Assembly: GCA_022385755.1 (NCBI GenBank)
Contig: MU278356.1
Coordinates: 186,001 to 250,000, forward strand
From: Trametopsis cervina
Taxonomy: Eukaryota; Basidiomycota; Agaricomycetes; Polyporales; Irpicaceae
DNA: 64,000 bases
Reading direction: 5' to 3'
Within the stretch, counting starts at the first letter, position 1; each line of letters starts with the position of its first letter. Below the pieces are notes generated by a model. It ran no database searches. It had not been told where the DNA came from and worked only from the letters and a program-made list of their open reading frames with translations. Below are positions 12,464-25,319 of the stretch, piece after piece. The position numbers were made by a program, and so were the translations under genes.

Positions 12464-13641
12464 ATCAAGCAGCGGAATTCACGACGGGTGGGAGAGACGG
12501 AAATGACGCGTGTCGGCAGACCAGAGGGATGTTGTTGGGCGGATGAAGGAGGATCCGTCTGGTTGAAATCGCTGCAGAGGAAAGAGGGTATAAGCAACAG
12601 GTTTCTTGCGAGACACGACGGATCCTCCGTCAGAATGAGCGACTGGGGTCAAAAGCGAGAAGGACGTTATGGTAAACGGTGAAGACGATGAGGAGAATCA
12701 GACAGTTTCGAGCCGATAGGTAAGCATCAAGGAGATTGAAAATATTCATGAAACTAATTAAGTACAAGCACTACGGAAACAGCGACCTCATGGCGTAGAC
12801 CATGTCCCATCCTATCAAAACGTCGTCCCGAAGAATACGAAGGTAGACATTCTGCAAGGATGGTTGAAGAGAAAAGACTCTTCGTTCAATGTGGCCGCGT
12901 AGTTTAACGCCTCAGCAGTGGAAAACTCGATGTGAGGAGTAGATAAGCACGGCGCAACGGAAACAGACACAATTCAGGGGAAGCAAGAAGCACAAACAAG
13001 CGGATGAGGCTAACAGGGGGTGGTATACGGATTACTTGCGGAACGGATGTACTAGGGATTAGTTACAGTAAGAGGCAGGAAACGAAAAAGTGCGATGAGA
13101 AGTGTATTGGCGGAGTCTCAATATCAGAAGTCTCCGATACCATAGCCTGAGCACTTCGCAACAGTTAAATCGGCGGTATACACATTCATTGGGCCGTACT
13201 GTATCCTTGCGACTTTATATTCTCAGCGATGTCGCGTTAGTTCAGGCGATACTAGCAGGGCTACTCACTTGCGGTGCCAGTCGAGTAGAGGAACCTTGCA
13301 GCGACGCGTTGATCAATAAACTCGTTTACCCAGACAATTAGTTAGGGAGCCCAAGTTCCAGGTCTTCTGACGAATAATCTGAACAAGCTTCCCCCCCGCT
13401 TCATGTTCACAGTATGCTACTGTTCCGATTCGTTCTCTTAATTGCTTTGGGCTGGATCAGAGGGGTTGTGGTGAATGCAGTCTGCAATTGATTCGTACCT
13501 ACTAAATGGGCGTTCGACTTGCGCGCGCCTCGGGCAGGCGGCATTTGGCATGGTTTGGCTTCGACGGACTGCGACGTCTATGCGACTCGCACGCGTGTCG
13601 TACGCGGAACATCGTACCCAGCAACACTCTTTCTTGTCGCC
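12464..13641. promoter_or_regulatory. 1.18-kb divergent promoter region (Kar9-like / Clr2)
   Basis: No supported gene between the two divergent start codons. The sequence is of mixed composition with a C-run at about 13389-13396. A frame open from 13519 continues into the Clr2 start, but its N-terminal part has no conserved residues, so it is taken as leader. Confidence 0.45.
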
Positions 13642-16212
13642 ATGTCAGTCAGGAAGATAGGAAACACCCATACCTTACCTCCAAATCCTGAGTGGCTCGA
13701 GTTTCCCAGAACGGACGGTGACAAAAGTACATGGCCGCCCAATACTAAGCGTGTCATTACTGGGGGCGAAGTCAACTACTTTCGGCCTGTTGAACAGGAT
13801 GAAAGCCTGTCTATTAACTGGAGGAGGCAGGTAGGATCTAAGATAGCTGAATCTTTGGGGCTCCCAGGTGAGTTGCACTGATTGTGAGAGCATATCCCAT
13901 TATTAATACGATAACAACGTAGCCGGTAAGGCGTATGTTATGAAAGCCTTCCCAAATGCATATCAGTTGTTTGACCACAACAAGGGAAAGCCAGACAACC
14001 CCAGGCATGATGTGTATCTTTATGGTGAGTCGTCCAAGACAGACTACATATTGTATCCAAGTTGGCTCTGACCGGTACGTTGCGCTCAGGCTCGACCAGA
14101 ATCGGAAAGAACAAGTTTAGATCTATCAATGAGTTTATACCTCACGCACTATGGCTTGCGTCGAACGACCTAACCGCTACCTGCGCTTGCAAGTACTGCA
14201 CCGGCAAGAAATCGCAGACGGAAATATCGGCGTCGTTCGGTCTCTCCGTAAAACGGGAAGGAACTTCCCTTGGTACTCCCCAGCCAAAATCATCCCAGCG
14301 TCGACCAGCACCATACACCGCTCCCAAGCCTAAACCTCCTCACGCCGCAGTCAGACGCGCTCCGAAGCCCGTCAGACAAACGGCACCGGTCCCTACTACT
14401 CTACCAGCTCCAAAGCAGACGCTTGCTCCCGACAAAACCAATGACATACATTATGCCCTGACTCACAAAGCTGTACAGGGGATCAGATACTTCCGCAAAG
14501 GCGAACTTGTCTGGTGTGCGTTGAATCCACCAATACCTGGACCTCGTAACGAAGAAGATGCTGTTCTTTTCTGGCCGGGCCTGATTGATGTTGTCACTAC
14601 AAAGGCGATCACGACCCCTCTCCCCAATGCCGCCGAACCCGACGTTCTCGATGAGTTTCGCGAGCTTGAATCGATATCACACCCCGGAGCAACAGCAAAG
14701 GCTCGCATCACTTGGTCCGTGAAGCAGCAAACGTCATACAGAGTCAAGCTTCTCGCTCTTGCCCAGTCATACTTCCTCTCGGATGACGACGTCTTGCCCT
14801 ACCTGTCATATGCACCCTCCGAAACGCTCCTAGAGAGTCTTCGTAATGCTCTTCCTCAGGCTCTACAAACGCCGGCTTCACAAGAGCTGGCGCGCAATCC
14901 AGAAGTTATGTCTGACTTCAATCCCCTTGACACTGCGATCAGCCCAGTGGATCGCTTCACCGCTTCCATCACCCCGTACACGCTGGCCATCCAGATCGCG
15001 TCACACATAGCTACATATTGGTCACCTACTGATGAATGGGAGTGCAACTTCGTTATCCCACCGGCGTCGCCAGCCCCACCCTCCTCGCAGCAGGTGCCTG
15101 ACAATGCTGACACTTCTTCAAAGGATGCGCCCAACTCAACTGCGCCTCCTCCGGCAGGGGAGCCCAGTCGTAGCAGCGAGCGAATATCCGCGATGACGCA
15201 GACTGTTACACAACTGCGTTATCAAGGTCTCTGGTGGGGCGCCGAGCGGATATGGACGGACGAACTGGTCCGCCTCAAGCTTGCTCGATGCCAGTTCGCT
15301 CCTCAGGGAGCCCAAGCCGTTTACCCGCCTGCCGGCCCCTCCAAGAGCAAGGAGGAGTGGTATGCTGCGAAAGGGTTGCACAACAACGAACCTCTCACGG
15401 GGTCTGGAGAGAAAGGAATGTTCATGAAGATCGAAGGATTATTCGTCGTGGACGTGCCGAAGCCGGACGGCGAGCCTGGAGTGATCAAAGAATGTAGGGC
15501 TAGTGGAATGCTTTACGAGCTGGTAGACGAGGACTGGGTCGATCCGAACGAGTCTGTGCAACCCGCTGCTGCACCCACTAATGGCAAGGGAAAAGAACGG
15601 GCTCAGGACGCGAACTCCCTACCTCACAGCGGAAGCATTTCTACGGCTGCGACTCAGAGCGCATCCGCACCCGCCGGGAAGGATCAGTCGCTAAACAGCA
15701 ACTTGTCTCGTCCCGTCCTCTCAACACCCTTTCCTCTTCCAGACCCCCCACAAGGCTATAAATTCCACGCCATTCTGCCGCCCGGGAACGAATGCGTGCT
15801 GTCGCTCTCCCTCATCAGCGGCCGCTATTACCCGGGACTGTTCAAACATCCCCATCTGCGCAGCGTCGTCGAAAAAGCGCTCGAAGTTCCCGTCGAAGAG
15901 GGTGGCGTCATGCTTAACAAGCACTTGTGGGCGATGGAAGGGCTGCTCCCAGGCGTGCATCAGTCTATGGACCCCGAGGCTTGGAAGAGCTCTCGCCACC
16001 TTATGTTCAAGGACGCAGACAGCGATGCAAGGAAGCTCCTGTTGCAAGAGATTGAGCAGACGCAGGACGCGCCTTCCGCGAGCCAGGGTGATCCTATGAT
16101 ACTCGATGCGGACGGTCCGTCTGGTAGTCAGCCCCATTTTCCAATGGATGTAGTCCCGCAAGAGCCTGCGGTCCCTGTAGCGGGGCCTTCTTCTCTGGCT
16201 GCCGCTGTGTAG
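13642..16212 (+). CDS. clr2: Clr2-type transcriptional silencing factor (3 exons)
   Basis: Homologue of fission yeast Clr2, a subunit of the SHREC histone-deacetylase complex that silences heterochromatin in the nucleus; about 820 aa. Exon 1 from the ATG at 13642 gives PPNPEWLEFPRTDGD and VNYFRPVEQDE. Two short introns join YVMKAFPNAYQLFDHNKG, NPRHDVYLYG and KFRSINEFIPHALWL, ending in a Cys cluster (CACKYC). This is the conserved Clr2 N-terminal domain. A Pro-rich linker follows, then the Clr2 C-terminal domain with the recognisable IRYFRKGELVWCAL and AVLFWPGLID, and later QLRYQGLWWGAERIW. The rest is helical or disordered. An in-frame start at 13519 is possible but unsupported. Confidence 0.85.
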
Positions 16213-16389
16213 AAATCGATGTAGTCTTGCTTTACGTATGCATGATGTGCGTAGCCGTTGCTTTCCCGGTCGCGTAATTAATATCCTCGTCTTGGTGAAG
16301 ACGGTTCTTCCACACTGAGTCTACGGCCCAAACCGGCATATAATATATTACGTCCGACACAAATACCCACGACTGTCCCAGTACAAGAT

Positions 16390-18792
16390 CTACTCAGCTA
16401 CATCTGTGCTCGACTCGCCGTTAGATGACCGATTTGCAGGCGGAGGCTTCTTCAGCAGTGTTGTTTGGAAAGCTTCCCAAGCCGAAATCAACTGGGAATA
16501 CGAATCAGTCTGGTACATTTTGTGCTGCACGCAGTATACGCACCTCTTTCTGCTTGGCAATCATCCCATCTAGATAGCCCTCGAGTGAGACCTTAAAGTC
16601 TGCGATTCGCTCCTGTTCGAACCGCGCTACTTCGGCCTTCACGAGCCGTGAAGTCTGATCGAACTCCTGTTTCGATTCCAGTGCTCGTCGCTCGGCCTGT
16701 ATATGTGAGTAAGTGCGTCACCGCTGATAGACAAGGGGATATGCTCACATCAGCCACTAACGCTAGCGACCTGCTCAGCTGGTCCGTAGGAATCCTGCCT
16801 TGAGCACGGTTGGTCTCGTGCGTCTGTTTCACTCGTCTGACGTTGGCGTCCGCGTTCTGCCACAGGTGATACATCCGCACACGAGAACTAAACGCAAGCT
16901 GAAAACCTCGTCATCTGGGAATGCCCGCTCTAATCAAAATTGTCCACTTACTCGTACAGAACTGATGAGCCGCGCGTATTCGTCCGCTAAAAAGGTGCAT
17001 TTTAGCTATCGACAGGATAAACACTACGCGTTGTGAATCCAATTACCTGTGCTCATGATTCCCATCGTGTCTTCGTTTGATTGCTTCTCCTGCAATTCCT
17101 GGACCTTTCGTTCCACCACTGCTAAACCCTCTAACGACTCGGCAAGCTGTGTGCCAAGCCCGACATCTGACGTGGCCAAGTCAGCGATGGTTTGCGCAAA
17201 CTCGCCAGCGGCCAGAGACAATTCCGCGCGCTGCTTGGAGACGGAGTCAATCGCCTTTACGAGCCCGCGGAGTTGTAGCTCTAGGCTATCCAGGTAGGCC
17301 TTTTGCTTGTCAAACCACTCGTCGCTCTCATAAAACCGTGGACCTGCGATCGTTTGGCCGATTGTAGCCATAAGGCCGCCTTTCTCATGAGCTATCTCCG
17401 CCTTGCGGTGCTTGATCTGTGGGTCATAGCTCAGTACAGTTAATAAAAGTAGCAAAAACAGTACTGACATCAAGTGCGAAGCCGTCACTTTCGAGGAACA
17501 GCTTCAGATCTGCATCCTTTTGTAATACTGGATGGTTGGCAATCTTCTGGATGCACTTCTCGAGGGCGAGTCGCCGTTGTTGCACAAAATTGGCATCGAA
17601 CCGATTGAAAGGGCTCTTCTCGGGAACAGGAGGGACGACCACACCAGGGTTGTTGTTCGAAAGAGTCTCGTAGAGCCACAGAAAGTCTGAATAGCGACGC
17701 AGCACGGAGAATGAGGATTTTGAGAAGAGCGGAGACGTTGTCTGTGAATCAATGAAGACTCGCGACCGGCTGACAGGCAGGCGTGACACATACCTTAGTA
17801 TGCACGGTGTACATAGTATAACCTCGAATGGGATCTCCGACCCGCTGAGGGTCGTCCACCGTTATTGTGAAAATGGGTGCTATCCCATTGTTTGAAGTGG
17901 TTGTTGGCTTGGTCGAAGGGGTAGAAGCCTAGGATTACAAGTCTCAATCGCGAATAATTGTGTAATGGAGAGTAGAGCTCACTGGGACAGTTGTAGTGGG
18001 CGCACGCTCACTCAAGCTCATCCTAGCCTGCAGTATGGGTTTGTCGTCATCGTCATCGTCGTCTTCGTTCTCCTGCAACGTCGGCACCGGCTTCGATGGG
18101 CCAACAAACGTACTTTGCGACCCTTGCCATCCGTTCAAGGTCTCTCCACCGATTGCTAAACTGGCGAACGACCGTTCTATAGACTGTGGCTGCTCCAATG
18201 GAGATAGGAACGGCCGTTCGAAGGATGTTCTTTGCGGCGCAAAAGGGGAGGCTTGTGTGTCGTTAAATGTAAATTGAGGGGCGGGTGACTCTGTGGGACT
18301 TGCAGGTAGAGACGCAGCAGCGGACGGTGCTGTTGATATGGGTGGGGAGACTACGGGAGGAGGTGATGATCTGTGTTCCAACTCAGACACTGGGGTCTCA
18401 GTGGTTTCATCGCTTACAGGAGGGACACTCTCGCGAAAGCCTGGTGAACGCGGGAAATCAGTTCCTGTATACGCGTCCGTGGGTGTGATGGGCTCTGGGG
18501 CAGTAGTCTCGAGGTCTTTGACCTGGTCCGAGTCTAATGGGTCGGCATGTTCCTCATAGCTCGTGAACCCTCCACCAGTAGAGACACCGCCAAAAGCTGG
18601 CGAGTCTAGCGTAGGTGTCGCACTGCGCACGTCCGCGAATGCAGATGATTCATCCAGACCGGTCGACGCTGAATCTGGGTGATAGCTTGCCCATGGGTCT
18701 GGTGATGCGGAACGCTTGCCAAATGGGTCGGCGAATGGATTCTGCTCGAGCGCAGATCGCGAGGGAGCCAACAGGTCGTCGAAGTTGTCCAT
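16390..18792 (-). CDS. VPS5: Vps5/SNX1-type retromer sorting nexin (PX-BAR)
   Basis: Sorting nexin of the retromer coat, which recycles cargo receptors from endosomes to the Golgi. The ATG at 18792 starts MDNFDDLLAPSRSAL followed by NPFADPF, a motif-like region also seen in other fungal Vps5 proteins, then a long Ser/Pro/Thr-rich disordered stretch ending in an acidic run (ENEDDDDDDDK). The PX domain follows splicing: FTITVDDPQRVGDPIRGYT, then FSVLRRYSDFLWLYE, whose RRYSDF is the phosphoinositide-binding signature, and a PPVPEKSPFNRF loop. The C-terminal half is the helical BAR domain (ESDEWFDKQKAYLDSLELQL; SLAAGEFAQTIADLA). The protein ends GESSTDVAE with the stop at 16390-16392. Several short introns divide the PX and BAR parts. 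It is convergent with clr2. Confidence 0.87.
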
Positions 18793-19134
18793 GAAGTCCT
18801 CCTAGCTCTATTCCACCCTGAGGGCGCAGGTTGAGGCAGGCGGGTTGGCAAGCTTGACCGCTTGTGGTGTAGGATGGCAGACCCTTATGGGCGCGTATTC
18901 AATCATAGCAAGCTCAGAGACGCTTTCCGTTCTCCCTTGCAGATCACGGCGACTCTTGCTCTATCTTTCTCGAAACATACGACCATGGATCACTGACATC
19001 TCCTTATGGCTATGGTAATGCAATGAGAAAGTATATGTGTTTGACGTGCGTTTTCGCCAACTCTACACAAAGAATACATGTGGTCTGATCCTATACAACA
19101 CCCAGAGGAACCAAAAGCGAAAGCAGAAGCTAAA
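18793..19134. other. Intergenic region upstream of VPS5
   Basis: About 340 bp between the VPS5 start and the end of the OPT transporter gene, both on the minus strand. It should hold the VPS5 promoter and the OPT terminator. Nothing else was recognised. Confidence 0.4.
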
Positions 19135-22100
19135 TCATTGCAATACACCATTACCGTTACAGTAATCGATGTTGCCCTTCCCAGGGTTGCCCCACCATGT
19201 AGGGAATGGCTTATCCGCGCCTGACGCGCCGAACACAGCGAATGAGAGGATAAAGATCGTAAATTGCGCTCCTCCGTCGAGAGCGCCACCCAGGATGTAG
19301 TTGTACTTCCTGTACCAACCGGTTTGATAGCGGCGGAGCCAGACTTGTGAGATGATGCCAACTGCGACGGAACTCCATACGGTGGAATTCACGCCGACCG
19401 TCACGTATTGCGCGTACTATATTCGCATGCGATGATCAGTTTGTGGGATTCGCAATCATAGTCATTACTTACATTGTAAATCAATGGAAGGTTTATCTGG
19501 TCTACTTGGAGAGGACCAATCTTCGGCCATCGCTACAAAGTCAATCGTGGTCAATTTAGTTCAAAAATAGAGGTTATCAGCCTACCTTATTGACGTAGTA
19601 GTGGATGAGGGTAGGGCCAATTCCAATCAGCAAGCTCATCGGAATGATGAAGTAGGGACCACTGGGCCCGTATAGCTCCTTCGCCAACGACCATGTAACA
19701 GCGGCGCTATTCGTGCTCTGAGGAGCTTGACCAGACTACACGCGTAGAAACATAAGCCATTGTACACCGGGAGCACGAGACTGGACTTACCCAAACGTTA
19801 GTTCCGACTGGGTCAAGTAAGACGTCACGCTGAGCCTCGACAACCGATATCATGACGACTAGAGAAAATGTGATGAGCGGAAGTGCACTGGAGACACCGT
19901 AGATGTCTTACCGTAGTTCACAACGGCACCAAGGATCGTGCCCCACAGTTGGGTCAAGAACATAACGCGGGGAGGAATCTTGAGGTACTGGCCAATTTTA
20001 AGATCTGCTGCGAGGTTGATGGAAGTCGCTACAACGTCGTGGCTCCACATTGAAAACTGAATCCTTATCAATATACTATGGTTAGATTGGAGCTCGAATA
20101 ACGCACGTAGAGGTTAGCGACTGGTTTTCCGGGGTTCACAGCTCCGGCAACCATCTTCATGAGTTGTGCAGTGCCGACACCGCTGCCAGCCCGAGCGTAG
20201 AGAAGCGTCGAGAACGGTGTAACGATGCCTCCAAGTAGTAAGGCAATGATGTATGCCCACACCGGTAGCGTTGTCTCTCCCTTCAGTGAAACAATCAAAC
20301 CTATTGAGTAAAGATCAGCGATAAGAGTATGATGAGATTCGGATAGCATAGCATACCTGCAACGAAGGCTAGGATCAGGAGGATCAAGTACCACCACCAC
20401 GGCGCCTCTTTGTACTTCTTCATCGCCTATAATATCGAGGAGAAGAATGCGTGGCAATTAGCAGCAGCAGCGAGCGAACTGAACATTGTTTGTGCGTACC
20501 TGGTAGTGTCTGTCAGGCTGTGTGCCTGCGTTGGAATGCTTGATGGCTTTAATGGCGTAGGGGCCCCAGAACAGAAGGACATGGGTGAAGAGAGCACCAA
20601 CGGCAAGGTTAGACACAAGATTCGCCCAGGCATTCGCACCTATGCAGTACCAGGGAGTTAGCAACGCTGACAATCGCCAGATACTCAAACCTGCTACATA
20701 CCTGTCAGTGCCGGTAATCCGACCTCATCGAGTTTCGTCTGGTTAAGTGTGAATGTGGGACCGAAGACATACTTCTGAGGGTAGCGGGTCCCGTTCTGAG
20801 CGAAGAGCGAGGTGGATAGCATCGGGAACGCCTGGGACTGTGGTTGAACGCTTGTAAGCAATATATCCCTGTAGCATACTGATAGGTACTGACGTTCCAA
20901 GTGTTGCTGTAGTAGATGCCCATGACGGCGATGTAGCAAACACTGAGACCGAACCAGAAGTTGGCTTTGAGAAAGAAGCGGCCAGTGAGCACGACAAAAA
21001 GAACAACGAATTCAATTGTCTCACCTTGCCAGAGAAGAGGCAAAGTCATGGAGCTAGAGCCGATGTATTGCCAGTCAAGCCCAATAGCGCCAAAGCCGAG
21101 ACCCTCATTGGAGTTTGAACCGCCAAACAAGTGGGTGATAACGTTGACGGCACCCGCTGGGGCACCCTGAGTGGCCAAGCAGACAACGTTTATGCCATTC
21201 AGAAACGGGAAGATGTACGACGGGAAGACTTCGTAGATCAGCATTGCAGCGAAGCCGATCCAGAAGAGCTTGTACCGCTTCGCATTGTCCGAGTTGTTGT
21301 AATGGAGGGCTTGGAAGACGGATATCGTGGAGAGGTTGCCCCAGTACACCATCTCGGCAGGATAGACTGTGAGAGGGCGCAGAAGACCGACCAGACCATA
21401 TCTGGTAGTCACCGTAAGTAAGTGTCAGATAAGGAGGGAAGCATGGCTTACCCGAAGCAAGCTGTTGAGAAGGTCGCAAGTACCGCGGTGGTTGCGTGTA
21501 CTTTAGTGTCATAGAACAACTGAATGAAGGCAGCCGATTTGAATGTGTTTGCTATGAAGACATGGACATGCTGCACTGCTTACCCGTTGAACCGCAAAGT
21601 TTATGATCGAAGAGCTCCCGATAGACGCAGTATTCGCGACGAGGGTAGCCACGACGTGCTCTTTAATACCGAAGGGACCGGGATTAATGAATTCGAACAG
21701 AGGGCCTAGACGGGCAAAGCGAGTGTCCTTAACCCAAGACGCGCGAGGAAAAGTGGCAGCCCATGCATTTCCCAAGCCGTATATAATCAGTTGCAAGAAA
21801 ACCGTGGAAACGCCAACTTGGATAGGCTTGAAGGTGTAGATCTGAAGGACGCTAGATCAGACCATGGCCCAGATCAACTCAACTCCGCCTTCTACGTACC
21901 TGAGATAGGGCAGCACCAAGGCCAGCGAACACAGTTCCGAAAAATATGGAGCGGAATGTGAGCGAAGGATCACCGTCGTCCCGCACATCGATCAAGAAGT
22001 TTGAGACATCATGGCCATCCTTGATCACAGGTTCGCCGTTCACGTACTCGACACCTTCTTTCTGGTATTCAGCGGAAGCGTCCTCGAGCGAGGAGCTCTT

Positions 22101-22244
22101 ATCGTATGCGTCGACCTTCTCCACAATTTCGTCGTCGTCTACAGCGTGCTTCTCGTCCGTATATTCCTTCTCATTCTGAAGGACAGGGAGATCTGATACA
22201 GGGAGTGAACTGACGTCCTCTGACTGCGGCTGGTGGGGAGCCAT
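19135..22244 (-). CDS. OPT-family oligopeptide transporter (multi-exon)
   Basis: Plasma-membrane proton-coupled transporter of small peptides, about 790 aa. The ATG at 22244 opens a hydrophilic, acidic cytosolic tail (DVSSLPVSDLPVL and on), followed by many hydrophobic segments once the roughly 12 short introns are removed. Two hallmarks identify the OPT family: NPGPFGIKEHVV after the second membrane segment, and KIPPRVMFLTQLWG in the second half. Further family segments are GPYFIIPMSLLIGIGPTLIH and the C-terminal NYILGGALDGGAQF. The stop is at 19135-19137 after GKGNIDYCNGNGVLQ. An in-frame ATG at 22406 exists upstream, but the added sequence has no conserved look. Fungal OPTs are usually induced by nitrogen or sulfur limitation; no such site was identified here. 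Confidence 0.88.
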
Positions 22245-25200
22245 GACAGACGTGAAGCCCAGAGCCTGCGTAGGGGAGTGCGGTTGGAGGGGGTCGCCCG
22301 AGAGAACAAGTCCAGGAAGCCTCCCTTTAAGTGGCCCCAATCTCGATAAGGCAGGAAAGGATAGCAATGTTCGGTGGATGCGGTGGAACGCGACATCAGG
22401 ACGCAAGTTTGTGCGATATCCTATCGAGCTCCGTGTCGCGTGCAGTTCGATGCCTGGGATACGGTAGTTGAATTGCTCCCCAGTTGTGCATCTGGATGCA
22501 TCTCGTTATACAGCCAGCGGTACAACCGGCCATATGGTGCCAAGGATGCCAGTAGAAGCTGTGGCTAATCAACCGCCCTGTTCTCGCAAACTTCACGTGC
22601 ATGATCCCGACGCTTAAGGAGCAAGCTGAGACATCCCTGTTGATGTTTGTTCTGGAACGGCGAAATGGTGCCCTATGAGGAATGCAGGCCTTTCGCAACG
22701 GCCCTGTCGTGTGTTACACCATTGGAAATCCGGTGTCTCCTGGATCCATCGCAGCTATCTCTATACGAGATATGTTCAGAGCGGTTCCATATCAGATATA
22801 GTGTGAGTGTTGAAGGGAGAACCGCATGGACCACATGCCAGCATCACGGAGGCGGTAGTATTGGTGAGACTGACTGGACAAGTTTGGTGCGGACCCCACA
22901 GCGTGATAATAGCAGGGATGACAGAAGATACGTCCGTCTACCTGTCTGCCGGATATCTAAAGTCATCCTTCTGTGATTAGATGAGTATACTGTACGCACT
23001 ACTCACCTAGTATCAGAGACTGGGATACGACGAGGTGACGGTTTGTGTTGGCGAAGTTCCAGACTGAGAAGCAACTGGCGTCGCGCCATGGTACGGGATC
23101 TTTGCTATACCTCGGAAGCACCCGCAAAATTCCAGTGATCCGTGTCGCGCCTCCGTCGCAATACTCTCGTATGAACGCGCCATTCGGATTTCCAGACACA
23201 GAGGGAGTTTTGACTGAAGTCAGATATGTATGCCCCACTTCAACATAAATCGCAGAGTCGTGCGACACAAAGCTACAGTTCTTCTAGCGCGATATGTCAC
23301 GCACAACTACGGTAGAGGCTAGTAACACAGCCTAAAGGAGAATATATGGTGCTCAAGTTTGCTGGAATAGGACCCGAGAGATTATCGATAAATGATGCAA
23401 GAATATTAGGCTGAGGACTTTTGTGTACGATCGAAGGACTGGTACAGTTTATCACAAGGATTGACAAACTGCAGCACAGTACCTGCTTGCGGTATGCATA
23501 CAGTATGTGCGTTGCACTTTCGTGCCCCAGCCAGGACTAGCGCGGCGGAACCATGAGATTGAGCCAGCTTCAGCTTCCCTCTCAGCTGCGGCCGCCAAGC
23601 TTTGCCATTGATCTGTCTTTCTTGTCAGAAGTACGCCATATGATGCGTCGAATTCAGACCCGCATTCTGAAGGCTCATAATAATGACATTGACCTCATGA
23701 ACGCAGAGTACTTGGATGATCACAGCTCCCTCGCCAATCATTTCAACGTCCGGCGGAACATCTGACTGTGACACCCTTGGCTTTCCAGATTGTGCCACCG
23801 CCCACAACGTCGTGTGTGCAGGAGATTGCACAAGTGCATCCACGGGCGCATCGTGAACACGTGTTCGGTGGCTTTGAATCCATCCACTCGGTCATGATGG
23901 GCGGCCGGTACTTCTCCCCGCCCTTGGCATCCTCCAAGGTAATTTCCTGTGATCAATATCTGGCAGATCTTCACTATGTTGTCGATGAGTGTGTGTTTTC
24001 TGGAGACTAATAAGAGCCACCTAATTTGCTGTAGCATGTCTGTTAAAGCTAGGGCGATGATGATCAGACGACTGCGAACGAGATACCATGCAGGGATGGT
24101 AGAGGGGCAATGGGAATGGCACGGAGATCTGAGGATCCCATGAGGGGAATAAGATGTTCGGGCTCATATGGAGAGCCATGGACTTTGTGGTGGGTGCGGG
24201 AGGTCAAGTTCCTTTTGCGAGCTAAGAGATAGAACGACGCCCTTGACTTTCGCATGCGAAGGCCTAATAGGAATGATAGAAGTGGGCGATAGATAAGAGG
24301 GAGAATGGTTGCGATATAGAACAGCCGGGGAGTATACGTCTCGCGCACTGCGCTGTTTGTCCACACACAACTCCAAAAATAACAATACCCTAGTGACGTA
24401 GACAATGCTGCCGTGAAAGGCCGTGAACCTACCGGGAAGTGATAAAGGTCTGGCATCGGTGGTGGTCGTGTGCGTCTTATTTTCGGCTCAGTGTTGCGTC
24501 AAATTCACTGGTGAATTCGCCATGTTGCGCACCCAGATCGAATCCGATGCAGGAAACACTAGCTCGAAAAGCAGAGACGTCTCTGTAAAAACTAATCAGT
24601 ATCACATCCTGTTAAATATCGAGGAAAGCACCTGAAAAACGTCTCTGGCAAATACAATGATACGCGACATGGATCCTTTGCAATAAAGGTCCGAAGGATG
24701 TGCAGCCCTAACGAATATCTTCTTCACTGAACCTTTCTTCCGAGGGTAACATCCTCGATTTGCGAGAGAAGGCTTGCAATCAAACGTTGTTACTCCATAT
24801 ATCTAGTCATTTGTTACAGAACAGTAGAATGGCCGTGGCTCCCTTCGCCCCCACCGTAAGCAATCATGGTCCTGGTAGCCTCCGCGAGCAGTCGATGGTC
24901 TGAGTCATGATTCACAGAAGACCCTCTACAGCGTGGAGTACTGGTATATCATCCCTGTATGGCCTGTCTTGTCCTGTCGCTTTATGATGGGGTGCAAGCA
25001 GTGATAAAGGTCTTAATAGCAGACTTTGAACGAGCTTCAAGTGGTGGTGGCCGTTATACTCAAGCGCGATAGCGCTAAGCGGCGATCGCGTCACAACTCC
25101 GTAGGTCGGTCCGGAGTCCCGCACTGGGAACTCGAGAGTGGCGGAACGTCCGTGATAAAGCTCCTCAGACACACTCTCAACACACTCGCAACGTGAAGAC

Positions 25201-25319
25201 ACAAAGCACTGCTTAATGCAATTACAATACACTATGCACTATATACAAATTATCTATGCTTACAAATTAGCAACACTTGTGCCTGTGTCGTCGTACTGTA
25301 CAAAGAGCATAACCGTCAT
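22245..25319. other. 3-kb region without a supported gene
   Basis: Longest stretch of the window with no gene I can support. Several frames of 60-130 codons occur: 22647-22976 (+), 22999-23268 (-), 23553-23765 (+) and 24064-24456 (-, with a short hydrophobic segment FYIATILPLIYRPLLSFLLG). None shows a recognised motif or joins to neighbours through plausible introns. No terminal repeats were seen. It may contain decayed sequence, non-coding transcripts or a gene too divergent to read by eye. Confidence 0.4.

Noticed and set aside
22999..23268. 89-codon minus-strand ORF with ATG
   Set aside because: Isolated, no known family, no splice links to neighbours; kept only as part of the gene-poor region.
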